Source: Parapedobacter lycopersici
GTDB taxonomy: Bacteria; Bacteroidota; Bacteroidia; Sphingobacteriales; Sphingobacteriaceae
DNA length: 64,000 nucleotides
NCBI RefSeq assembly: GCF_024643285.1
Contig: NZ_JAMSLW010000002.1
Span: 310,001-374,000 of the forward strand
Reading direction: 5' to 3'
In this document: piece by piece, positions 9,281 to 17,262 of the stretch
Layout: each line of letters starts with the position of its first letter
How positions within the stretch are numbered: the stretch's first letter is position 1
Position numbers and translations under genes: made by a program
Notes under the pieces: model-generated
Told to the model about the DNA's origin: nothing
The model's input: only the letters and a program-made list of their open reading frames with translations
The model's database searches: none

Positions 9281-10705
9281 ATGCGCCTTTTTACCATCGC
9301 AATAGTACTGTGTATGCTGACGATTAGTACCGAGGCCACATTAGCTAAACCAGCGGAACAGGATAGTACGACCGTGTATCCACTGCAAATCGACCTGCCT
9401 ATACTCGACCTGCCATTCCAGCGAGATGCGGCACGCGCGGGAGAATTGTTTGACAGTTATTCGATGCAGCAGGCACTGGCAGTGACACAGAACCTACACC
9501 GCGTTAACTACCACTTTAACAATAAACTCTGGCAGGGTATCATCCGTCCGGACAGCAAACGAAGGCACGTGTATAACCGTATTGCCGCTAACGTCACTTC
9601 CGGTCTGGTTGATTATGTATTTACCTACTACGGTATTGTACTCTCCGCACAATGGATGCACGAGGAATTCCACCGAGCCGGATTAACCATCAAAGGCATA
9701 TCGTCTTATGACGAAACGTATAACCGCTTCAATGGCGGATTTGCCAACGGGTCGGTGAGCCGCGTAAAGGACGAAGACCTCATCCGACTGAAAAAGGAGG
9801 TTCCCCAGGCGCTGGTCCGTAGCTTTGCCGCCGGTATTGAAAGCGAATTCCTGTTATTGCGGGGACTGCAGAAGGACAACTTTTTCAGTGGATCCAAGTA
9901 TGCCAATATTGCGTTGAACATCCTGCTCACCAAGCATGCGATCAACTATGTGAACCAATTCAAACAAAAAGACTATAATGCCAGCATCGACAGTATGAAT
10001 GCGCATGGGCTGGCCGTGGCCGACCGTGATTTCGTGGGCTGGGACTTTACCCCATGGGTATACGATCTGCACCGTCCGGATGAGCCTTACGAAGCCCGCG
10101 GCAGGCATCCGAGCGGTGTGGGGATAGACCGGGCGATCAAGACCACGTCACTGACCGACGAAGAGTATCGCTACCTGGAACGGATGGGCAGGATGCAATA
10201 TCTCAACTTCCTTTCACCGTTCATGATCGGAGTCAACCGCATCCGGCTGAATGACCAAACGGCATTCAACGTGGCCGTAAGGCATTACCTCAATTCTTTT
10301 GGATACGACCTAACGGCGGATTTTTTCATTGACCACCGCGAAAAGCAATACCTAGTCAGTCTGCATGGGTATCGTAACAAATACCGGTTGCTGCCGGGTG
10401 TTGAAGTGGAACGGAGCCCTTATGTGGTCCGTATCAATGGACAGAAACCTCTTTTATTGCAGCCGGCAGTGCTATTATGGTTGCAACCCAACGGCTTTTA
10501 TGACCGCAAAGCCCGGCCCGGCGGCCTGTTTCGTGTGCAGGGCTCCTATGCGCTGGATAACATCTGGCGCATTGTTGCAGTAGCTGAAGGAAAGACCAAT
10601 GGCTGGGTAGCGGGTAACCCTTACCTTGATGCGAAGGCCGGTTTCCGCTTCGGGGTATCGGCTTCTTTCAATACGGGGAGCAGACGCATCGCGACGCTGA
10701 TGTAA
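9281..10705 (+). CDS. Secreted protein of unknown function with an HExxH motif
   Basis: 474 residues. I place the start at the ATG at 9281 because it opens a signal peptide (basic start, hydrophobic residues 4-16, likely cleavage near ATLA). The frame is open further upstream to 9128, but that part is not protein-like. The striking feature is HEEFH at residues 127-131 with ESE at about 187-189, compatible with a gluzincin-type zinc site (HExxH plus a distant Glu). The motif is preceded by a hydrophobic stretch (YVFTYYGIVLSA) that may be membrane-associated. The C-terminal third is rich in aromatic, beta-prone segments and ends near GFRFGVSASF, resembling an outer-membrane strand. I do not recognise the family, and HExxH alone is weak evidence for a peptidase. 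The gene stands alone on the + strand, convergent with the lipoprotein at 10775. Confidence 0.75.
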   Translation: MRLFTIAIVLCMLTISTEATLAKPAEQDSTTVYPLQIDLPILDLPFQRDAARAGELFDSYSMQQALAVTQNLHRVNYHFNNKLWQGIIRPDSKRRHVYNRIAANVTSGLVDYVFTYYGIVLSAQWMHEEFHRAGLTIKGISSYDETYNRFNGGFANGSVSRVKDEDLIRLKKEVPQALVRSFAAGIESEFLLLRGLQKDNFFSGSKYANIALNILLTKHAINYVNQFKQKDYNASIDSMNAHGLAVADRDFVGWDFTPWVYDLHRPDEPYEARGRHPSGVGIDRAIKTTSLTDEEYRYLERMGRMQYLNFLSPFMIGVNRIRLNDQTAFNVAVRHYLNSFGYDLTADFFIDHREKQYLVSLHGYRNKYRLLPGVEVERSPYVVRINGQKPLLLQPAVLLWLQPNGFYDRKARPGGLFRVQGSYALDNIWRIVAVAEGKTNGWVAGNPYLDAKAGFRFGVSASFNTGSRRIATLM

Positions 10706-10774
10706 TGAGCGCCGACACAGGATGCCAAATGCGATACGCTGCTGTGCCGCTGCTTATTAAGCGCGCTGATGGCA

Positions 10775-11572
10775 TTACCGATACGGTTGCAATGCTTCCA
10801 CCAACTCCCGATAGTCCTTTCGTGTCAATCCCGGCCCATCGGTAATTTCCCATAGGGCACTTTGGATCAGGGTATAAATGATCCGCCACTCCGGTGTTTT
10901 ATAGTCTTCGTCGAACATTTCCTGCGGATTATAGTGCTGTGTGAGCCGTAGCTTGGGATAATCTTTCAGCAAATCCAGCAGTTTGCGGACGTTCGGGTCG
11001 GTTGTAACCATTCCCAGTCCGTACATGTCTTTGCCAATGGGATAGTCCTGCGTATCCCACTGCTGGTTTTCCTCCCAAGGGAATGCCATGGAATAGTTAA
11101 GACAACCCAGGCCAAGGTATACGGTAGTCGTGTCCGCGGGCGTACTGATATCCACATAAGTAGGTGGCACCTGAATGCGTACGGCAGATGTTAGGATACC
11201 ATTCTGTGTGCGCCCTTCATGCTTAAACAGGCAAATCAAACCACCCGGCACTTCGACGGTGACCGTTACGTTTAAGTTATTGACAAAGCTCACGTCGGCA
11301 TAAAACGTATTCAGGCTTCCGTATAGCAATCCCAGGTCCGGATCGAATGGCTTATCCGGTCGAGCCACCACTTCAATTCCCTGGGGCAGCTCCCAGGGTA
11401 TGCCTGAAGGGATGCCTCCTGTATCCCCTAAACCAGGCTGATCTTTCGATGAAGGGATGACAATATCCCAGTCGTTTCCTTCTTCCAGCGGATCGGGCAT
11501 GCCCGGACCTTCGCCTTTACCACAACCTACCAATAGCCAAATCATCGTGGTGTAATACATCCATTTATTCAT
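10775..11572 (-). CDS. Predicted lipoprotein of unknown function
   Basis: 265 residues. The N-terminus (TTMIWLLVGCGKG) is a short signal peptide with lipobox LVGC, so the mature protein should begin at Cys17 and be attached to a membrane, probably the outer one. A Gly/Pro/Asp-rich linker follows. The rest has mixed beta character and a C-terminal helical part (LIQSALWEITDG, YRELVEALQPYR). No domain is recognised. It starts only 5 bp after the stop of the OmpA-like gene upstream (11578), so the two almost certainly form one operon and may act together at the cell envelope. Confidence 0.8.
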   Translation of the reverse strand: MNKWMYYTTMIWLLVGCGKGEGPGMPDPLEEGNDWDIVIPSSKDQPGLGDTGGIPSGIPWELPQGIEVVARPDKPFDPDLGLLYGSLNTFYADVSFVNNLNVTVTVEVPGGLICLFKHEGRTQNGILTSAVRIQVPPTYVDISTPADTTTVYLGLGCLNYSMAFPWEENQQWDTQDYPIGKDMYGLGMVTTDPNVRKLLDLLKDYPKLRLTQHYNPQEMFDEDYKTPEWRIIYTLIQSALWEITDGPGLTRKDYRELVEALQPYR

Positions 11573-11577
11573 TGTTG

Positions 11578-12915
11578 TTATAATTTAATAAATTCCACTC
11601 TTCTGTTTTGTACCCGGCCCGCTGCGGTTTGGTTATCGGCTACCGGCTCAGCTTCGCCCTTGCCGCCTGTTTCCAACCTGTTGCCATCGATCCGGTATTC
11701 GGTCTGCAGCATTTCGCGCACGGCGGCGGCACGGTGTTCGCTGAGTTCAAGATTGGCTTTATCATCGCCCACTGCGTCTGTGTGGCCAATAATGCGGACA
11801 CGGATATCCGCGTGCTGGGTGAGTACGGCTGCAATGGCTTTCAGTACACCGGCAGATTCCGGTTTAACCGCCGCCGAACCGGTATCAAACAAAATGCCTG
11901 TCGTGCTGAATTTACCTTCCTCCACCAGTTTATGCCGGGTATCGGGCAACCCTCTGGAAATTTTGATATTGCCGAAATACACGCCGATCTGCTCGTCATT
12001 GTAGGGACTGCTACCCAGCTGGAAATACAATTGGTTAAACTCACCTGCTTTGGGGATGCCTTTTGGTACATCATATAATTTTTCGCCGTCCACCCAGATG
12101 CGCAGCCGCTCCTTCTGTCCCTGGATGGCGACGTGTGATACTTTCCCGTACCATTGGCGCACCGATTGATTCCTGGTGGGCGGACTATTGAAATACCGGC
12201 TATATTTCTCGTAACTCTCGAGCACGACATTTCCGGCATCGGCAAGCGGGGAGACTTCCATATAAAAAGATTTATCACCCTTCGGGTCGGACAAAAGTTT
12301 GTTGGAAGTCGCGGACTCGCTACCTGAAGCCAGCAGCCCAAACTGAAACGACGGTGGCAGCCAGCCTTTGAAATCGTACTGCAGTACCATGTCGAATTCC
12401 ACTGTAAAGTCAGGACCGAAAGGTTTTTCGTTATCTGTTAAGACAACCGTGCGCTGCGCCATGCGCAACCATTGGCCGGGAATCCCACCCAGGCTGACAA
12501 TCACCGAGCTACCGTTGCTATTCCATCCGGTCGGCAGCTCGCCGATGGCCTCTCCGGAAAAGTCGTTAGCGTACAATACCGAGTCGCCCGGAACAAAATC
12601 ATACTTGCTGAATGCTTGGATAGCTGTCGTTGGGTTATCGGTCGTGTCATTTCCGGATACCGCACGCTCACCTGCCGCGGGCTGGCCATCCGGCTCCTCG
12701 GTTTTCCCACCTTCCGTTGCCGATTCGATGGCCTTATCGACTCCTTTGGAGACCGCCTTTTCAGTTTCGTTCAATACTTTCTGCGTAGCAGCCTGTGCCG
12801 CCCGATCTTTGATTTTGCGAAGAATAGACTGCGCCTGCACCGCTGTCGGCACAGCGCCGAAAAGTACGGCCACCATTGCGGCAATTACCACTTTGTTCAC
12901 TGATAGATGCTTCAT
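11578..12915 (-). CDS. OmpA-family peptidoglycan-binding outer-membrane protein
   Basis: 445 residues from the ATG at 12915, chosen because it opens a clear signal peptide (MKHLSVNKVVIAAMVAVLF, ending near VQAQS). An upstream extension to 13005 in the same frame is not protein-like. After a helical, charged stretch (about 25-100) comes a beta-sandwich-like region (about 120-330, starting YANDFSGE) resembling concanavalin/LamG-type folds. The last 110 residues form an OmpA C-terminal domain: ILFDTGSAAVKP, IIGHTDAVGDD, LSEHRAAAVREML and the closing NRRVEF. This domain binds peptidoglycan. The combination of a jelly-roll-like part with OmpA is seen in Bacteroidetes envelope proteins. It is the first gene of an operon with the lipoprotein at 10775. 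Confidence 0.88.
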   Translation of the reverse strand: MKHLSVNKVVIAAMVAVLFGAVPTAVQAQSILRKIKDRAAQAATQKVLNETEKAVSKGVDKAIESATEGGKTEEPDGQPAAGERAVSGNDTTDNPTTAIQAFSKYDFVPGDSVLYANDFSGEAIGELPTGWNSNGSSVIVSLGGIPGQWLRMAQRTVVLTDNEKPFGPDFTVEFDMVLQYDFKGWLPPSFQFGLLASGSESATSNKLLSDPKGDKSFYMEVSPLADAGNVVLESYEKYSRYFNSPPTRNQSVRQWYGKVSHVAIQGQKERLRIWVDGEKLYDVPKGIPKAGEFNQLYFQLGSSPYNDEQIGVYFGNIKISRGLPDTRHKLVEEGKFSTTGILFDTGSAAVKPESAGVLKAIAAVLTQHADIRVRIIGHTDAVGDDKANLELSEHRAAAVREMLQTEYRIDGNRLETGGKGEAEPVADNQTAAGRVQNRRVEFIKL

Positions 12916-13145
12916 GACATTAAAATTAATAGTCACAAAGCTAGCTGCTCCGGTCAACGAGCGCCTCCCGTTTCGATAAACAGCAATATAACGGCATGAA
13001 CGCATTATAGCTTCGATGAAGCTCCGGTTCCACTTGTCAGTGTCTTTGTGGCTTCATCGACTCCATAAATCGTTTATCAAAAAGCAAGCAACGGAAAAGG
13101 ATCCGGTGTCAGAGAGCTGCCAGTGGATGGCATCGGACTCAACAG

Positions 13146-13739
13146 CTATTTCTGGCCAAGCGTCTTCCTGATCCGGCTTAGGCTGTCCTGGTGAATCGCC
13201 AAAAATGAAGCAATATATTTCAGGGGTACCTGCTGAATGACCTCCGGCTGGGTGTCCATTATTTTTTTATACCGTTCTTCTGCCGTCATACATATCGCAT
13301 CAATCTGGTTGTCCTGCAACCAGGTCAACAGCCGATCCATGATGGCCAAATCCATGTCATACATCCTGGGTATCGCTTGTTTTAATAACAGGGCGCGCTC
13401 CTTATCCCATACCAAGACATCGATTTCAGTCAGCGACTCCAACGCGCAGGTGGATAACTGTCCGCTCTGGAGGTATAGCGGCGTAGACAAAAAGTGATTT
13501 GTGGACACAATACCCAATGTGTGATCAACGCCCTTTTCCATCCGGTATAAGCGTGCAATACCGCTGTTCAGGAAGTACAGCGTATTAACCGCTTTGCCCT
13601 GCTCCATAATAACGGTGTGCGGTGGCAAAACCCGGTGCTGCGTATGGGAGCTGATGAATTTGAACTCATCAGGCGTGAATAGTATTCCATACTGTTGCGC
13701 AATGTGGCAGACATTTTCAAAATGTTTCCGCGGTATCAT
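13146..13739 (-). CDS. Crp/Fnr-family transcriptional regulator
   Basis: 197 residues from the ATG at 13739; a TTG one codon earlier is less likely. Residues of about 25-120 form a cyclic-nucleotide-binding-type beta roll (HTVIMEQGKAVNTLYFLNSG, then LYRMEKG). A long dimerisation helix follows, then a C-terminal winged helix-turn-helix (VPLKYIASFLAIHQDSLSRI). There are no clustered cysteines, so it is not an oxygen-sensing Fnr with an iron-sulphur centre. This is the common Bacteroidetes type whose ligand is usually unknown. It diverges from the LytTR regulator at 13877. A perfect 14-bp palindrome sits between them at 13807-13820 and may be its operator. Confidence 0.9.
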   Translation of the reverse strand: MIPRKHFENVCHIAQQYGILFTPDEFKFISSHTQHRVLPPHTVIMEQGKAVNTLYFLNSGIARLYRMEKGVDHTLGIVSTNHFLSTPLYLQSGQLSTCALESLTEIDVLVWDKERALLLKQAIPRMYDMDLAIMDRLLTWLQDNQIDAICMTAEERYKKIMDTQPEVIQQVPLKYIASFLAIHQDSLSRIRKTLGQK

Positions 13740-13806
13740 CAATAAATAGTTTATTATCAGTCTAGTACAGCACTAAAATACAAAAAAAAGTGAACCGGCG
13801 CAATTT

Positions 13807-13820
13807 CTGACATATGTCAG
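13807..13820. promoter_or_regulatory. Perfect 14-bp palindrome between crp-like and lytTR-like genes
   Basis: CTGACATATGTCAG is fully self-complementary. It lies 67 bp upstream of the Crp/Fnr ATG and 56 bp upstream of the LytTR ATG, just before the LytTR -7 box. The symmetry and position fit an operator for a dimeric regulator such as the Crp/Fnr protein; this assignment is inferred. Confidence 0.55.
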
Positions 13821-13842
13821 TTTAAGGCGTGGTCGCAGCGGA

Positions 13843-13850
13843 TAACTTTG
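13843..13850 (+). promoter_or_regulatory. -7 box (TAACTTTG) for the LytTR regulator gene
   Basis: It matches the Bacteroidetes housekeeping -7 consensus TAnnTTTG and lies 26 bp before the ATG at 13877. Confidence 0.6.
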
Positions 13851-13876
13851 TACAACCATTATAACGAATAAATACA

Positions 13877-14605
13877 ATGGGAAAACAGACCATATTGATT
13901 GTGGATAGCGATCCTTCCGTTAGGCTGTGGCTGCGGGAATACATCAAGCACCAGCCCTATCCGTTTGTATTCTGGGAATGCTGCAATGGCCTGGAAGCCG
14001 AAAAGTACATCAACGCCTTACAGCCGGACCTGGTATTTATCGCGGTGCAACTTCCTGGGAAAAGCGGCTTTGCGGTCATGGACTCCGCCGAATACCAACC
14101 ATCCGTGATCTTTACATCCACATCTACCCAAGATGCAGCGAAAGCATTCGAACATCAGGCAATTGACTACCTCATCAAACCATTGACAGCTGAGCGTGTA
14201 AAGCTCGCCCTGCAACGTTTTGATCATTGGCGGGGAGCTGCCCACAAAAAAAGTACTGCGAGCGAACCACAAATTAGTTATCCGGTACGGATCCTGGCAG
14301 AAAAAGGACAGCGGTTAACCAGTATACCTGTCAACAAGATTACGCACCTGAAAGCTGATAAAGATTATACCTGGATTCATATGCTAAACGGAGAATCCTA
14401 CCTGAGTACCACCGGCATCGGTCAGCTCGAACGTAAGTTGAATCCGCAATGCTTTATCCGGATTCATCGTTCTTATATCATTAACATCGATCACATACAG
14501 GAGTTGTATCGCGATATCAGTAAACTTTTTGTATCGCTGCCGAACGCCATTGAAATCAACGTTGGCCGCAATTACATTCCTGCCGTAAAGGAGCTTATTT
14601 TTTGA
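13877..14605 (+). CDS. LytTR-type response regulator with a degenerate receiver domain
   Basis: 242 residues. The receiver domain (about 5-115) keeps D10 and D12 of the acidic pocket (IVDSDPS), the Ser/Thr region (IFTSTST) and the conserved Lys (DYLIKPL, K101). At the phosphorylation position it reads FIAVQLPG, where active proteins have a D-I/V-Q-M-P-G pattern, so Ala56 replaces the acceptor Asp. It should not be phosphorylated in the usual way. The LytTR DNA-binding domain (about 135-240) is intact, with ITHLKADKDYTWIHM, FIRIHRSYIINI and the closing NYIPAVKEL. LytTR proteins bind direct repeats about one pair of helical turns apart. No histidine kinase is nearby. It is a candidate, not proven, to bind the 30-bp permease operators. 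Confidence 0.9.
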   Translation: MGKQTILIVDSDPSVRLWLREYIKHQPYPFVFWECCNGLEAEKYINALQPDLVFIAVQLPGKSGFAVMDSAEYQPSVIFTSTSTQDAAKAFEHQAIDYLIKPLTAERVKLALQRFDHWRGAAHKKSTASEPQISYPVRILAEKGQRLTSIPVNKITHLKADKDYTWIHMLNGESYLSTTGIGQLERKLNPQCFIRIHRSYIINIDHIQELYRDISKLFVSLPNAIEINVGRNYIPAVKELIF

Positions 14606-14608
14606 TCT

Positions 14609-14657
14609 TGATTTGGCAAAGACGAGGCGTTACCTTCGCTCAGTACTACCCAAATCA
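14609..14657. other. Inverted repeat in the convergent gap between lytTR-like and pit genes
   Basis: TGATTTGG (14609-14616) and CCAAATCA (14650-14657) are perfectly complementary across a 33-base loop, between two converging genes. It could help terminate either transcript, but there is no clear U-tract. Confidence 0.35.
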
Positions 14658-14681
14658 GAACAATTTTAATAGCGAGTATGT

Positions 14682-16922
14682 TTAGTTCTCAAACTTGTCG
14701 TAAATCTTACATATTCTGAAAAGTACAGCCTGGATATCCCGGCTCTGAAGGAAAATACTGGTCTGAAGCAGTGCCTGCTTACTGCCGATATCTTTGCGAC
14801 GGATAATATCCAACTCATTCCCGAAATTGATATTGATGAATTCCCGGATTTCATTCCTGCTTTGGCGAAGCAGGGGTAAATCGGGCCCATCTTCTTCGTT
14901 GAGCTCATTTATCGCCAGCCGGAAAAATTTATCCATCTTATCTCCCAGTCCCTCCAAAGTAACAATAAAACCATCGGCAAGCGGGGCATGCAGGTTTTCG
15001 ATATACTGTACGCTTTCCGCACTCATGAATTTTGCCGACTGGAGCATATCCTGTATGAGGTCGGCACCATGCACGATGACTTCGGCTGATCGGCGGTCTG
15101 CAGCACCTAGCTTCCGGATAGCCCGCAGGCTGTTACGCTTCAGCTTGTACGAGTATTTGATCAGGTCCATCAGTTCCCTATCGGTCTTCCGGATGGCCGA
15201 CACATCACCCGCCCGTATCCCGTTCAGCACCGTACTGTAATGCCCAGAGATTTCAATGATCATCGTCACCAGCATGTTCTTGCTGCGGATGTATACGTCG
15301 AGGTCTGGCTCTTCCAGCAAACTAAGTCTGCTTCTTTCGATTTTCGATTTCTGCTCTCGATTAGCGAATTTTATGTTGGACACAATGATGTAAACGAGCA
15401 CTACCCCCATCAATAGCCCGGTTGCCAACACTCCCTGAAAGATCACAAATACGAAAAAACCCGCTACCGAAAACGCAATCAACGCAGTGATAAACCACCC
15501 ACCTATTACGCTGAGCACACCGGTGACCCGATACACTGCCGATTCGCGCCCCCAAGCCCTATCGGCCAGTGAAGTCCCCATGGCTACCATAAATGTGACA
15601 TAAGTGGTAGACAGTGGCAGTTTCTGCGATGTTGCCCAAGCAATCAATATACTGGCCAATATCAAATTGGTTCCCGCCCGCACTAAATCGAAAGCGGGTG
15701 CATCCTCGTCAACCTGCGTAGCTTTGCTCAGCTTATCCCGTTCGAAACTCAGGTTGTATCGTCTTTTGACATTCCGTGGGATAACCGCATCGAATACATT
15801 TCCCAGCAGCATTGCAGTTTTGACCACCCTTCGCGATACGCTATTGGGTTTGAATCGGTCATCGTTGCCGTCATCACCTTGTTTACCAAGGTTTATTTCC
15901 GTCTCGGTTACCTTTTTCGCTTTCGCACTCAGCCAGAGTGTCAGCGCCATGACCACACCCGCTATCCCCAGCATATAATTGGGTACGATGACATCGCTTG
16001 TGGCCAGGTAATCTTGATACATTGCATCGGCCGGCACGCCGCTTCCTAACCAGTTTTGGTAGGCCAGCAACCCCGTAATTGGCACCCCAATGAAATTGAC
16101 GAGGTCATTACCTGCAAACGCCATGGCTAGGGAAAAGGTTCCCGCGAGCACAACGATTTTGAGTGGATTTATCCCATACTGCCGCTGGAGCCAAAAGCAT
16201 ATCCCCGTCGCGACGACCAGCACCAGCAACATCACAAAGACTACATTATCAAGGATCATCCCCACCCACTCGCCTTGTGCCAATGTGGTTCCCTTAAGCC
16301 CTTTGATCAACAAGAAATAAATGATAATCGCGATTCCTACACCAGAAAACAATACGCCTAAGCTTTTTATCCGCGTTTCATATTGGAATGTAAACGCAGC
16401 GCGCATAAAGAATTGAACAATAAGCCCGGTTGAAAATGCGATGAGAATAGACAGGAAAATCCCAGAGACAATGGAAAAAGTGCTGTCCATGTTGATGTAT
16501 TTCATCACTTCACCAATGGTTTCTCCCTTTTCAGCAGCAAACAGGAAGCCCATGATCATGGATGCGCCTAGTAATTCGAAGACAATGGAAACCGTTGTTG
16601 ACGTGGGCAGACCAAGCGAATTGAAAATATCGAGCAGTACGATATCAGCCAACATGACAGCCAGGAAAATCCACATAACCTTGTCGAATGTAAAATGTTG
16701 AGGCTGGAAAATCCCTTTCCGGGCAATTTCCATCATTCCGCTGGAAAAAAAACATCCGATCAGAATACCCGCCGAGGCGATGAGGATAATATTCCTGTAG
16801 GTAGTGACCTTACTGCCGATTGCTGAATTCAGGAAATTAACGGCATCATTACTGACACCCACAATCAAATCTGCGATAGCCAACACAAGTAGTACCGCAA
16901 CGATAAACAACATGTAATCCAT
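14682..16922 (-). CDS. Inorganic phosphate transporter of the Pit/PHO4 family with fused PhoU-like domain
   Basis: 746 residues. Two PHO4 signatures are visible: GVSNDAVNFLNSAIGS near residue 22 and AGNDLVNFIGVP in the second half. These mark the duplicated halves of a Pit permease in the inner membrane, which moves phosphate (often as a metal-phosphate complex) with protons or sodium. A GLPTSTTVS motif follows the first half. A further hydrophobic pair precedes a soluble, helical C-terminal part (about 540-746) resembling the DUF47/PhoU-like partner that is a separate gene (pitA-associated) in many bacteria; here both are in one chain. The promoter region faces the permease at 17263. A -7-like box (TACATTTTTG on the - strand) lies near 16951-16960. 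Confidence 0.9.
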   Translation of the reverse strand: MDYMLFIVAVLLVLAIADLIVGVSNDAVNFLNSAIGSKVTTYRNIILIASAGILIGCFFSSGMMEIARKGIFQPQHFTFDKVMWIFLAVMLADIVLLDIFNSLGLPTSTTVSIVFELLGASMIMGFLFAAEKGETIGEVMKYINMDSTFSIVSGIFLSILIAFSTGLIVQFFMRAAFTFQYETRIKSLGVLFSGVGIAIIIYFLLIKGLKGTTLAQGEWVGMILDNVVFVMLLVLVVATGICFWLQRQYGINPLKIVVLAGTFSLAMAFAGNDLVNFIGVPITGLLAYQNWLGSGVPADAMYQDYLATSDVIVPNYMLGIAGVVMALTLWLSAKAKKVTETEINLGKQGDDGNDDRFKPNSVSRRVVKTAMLLGNVFDAVIPRNVKRRYNLSFERDKLSKATQVDEDAPAFDLVRAGTNLILASILIAWATSQKLPLSTTYVTFMVAMGTSLADRAWGRESAVYRVTGVLSVIGGWFITALIAFSVAGFFVFVIFQGVLATGLLMGVVLVYIIVSNIKFANREQKSKIERSRLSLLEEPDLDVYIRSKNMLVTMIIEISGHYSTVLNGIRAGDVSAIRKTDRELMDLIKYSYKLKRNSLRAIRKLGAADRRSAEVIVHGADLIQDMLQSAKFMSAESVQYIENLHAPLADGFIVTLEGLGDKMDKFFRLAINELNEEDGPDLPLLRQSRNEIREFININFGNELDIIRRKDIGSKQALLQTSIFLQSRDIQAVLFRICKIYDKFEN

Positions 16923-17262
16923 AGAAGCTACTATCTACTTATTCGTATTGCAAAAATGTAAATTTATTGTTATCAGATAATTTCCAATAAGTTAAGTTAA
17001 TGTTAATAAAAACTAAGTAAAATACAAGGAAATGAATTTCCCTGATAAGGTAATTCCGTCCGCCCAACAGTATTTCATCACTCGGCCTGTAACCTTGTTT
17101 GCACAAAAAATACAAATTCCTTTGTTCGCATCCGAACAATATCTGTTCAATATCGAACACTTTCGCCAAAGCAATAAAAAATAACCCACTGATTCAAAAT
17201 AACTTACTAACTTGGCGTAATAACTGGGATAAGTTATTAACCAATAGCTGAAGCCTAAAGAT
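16923..17262. other. 340-bp divergent intergenic region (pit / permease 17263)
   Basis: AT-rich. It holds a -7-like box for the pit gene near 16951 on the - strand, operator copy A (17131-17160) and the TTGG core promoter (17208-17215) for the permease. Nothing else is recognised. Confidence 0.6.
17131..17160 (+). promoter_or_regulatory. 30-bp permease operator, copy A
   Basis: It carries half-sites CGAACA (positions 3-8), TGTTCA (14-19) and CGAACA (24-29), alternating in orientation. It aligns base for base with four other copies. The TTGG of the core promoter (TAACTTGG, 17208-17215) starts 81 bp after the operator start. The ATG of the permease at 17263 is 132 bp from the operator start. 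Confidence 0.75.
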
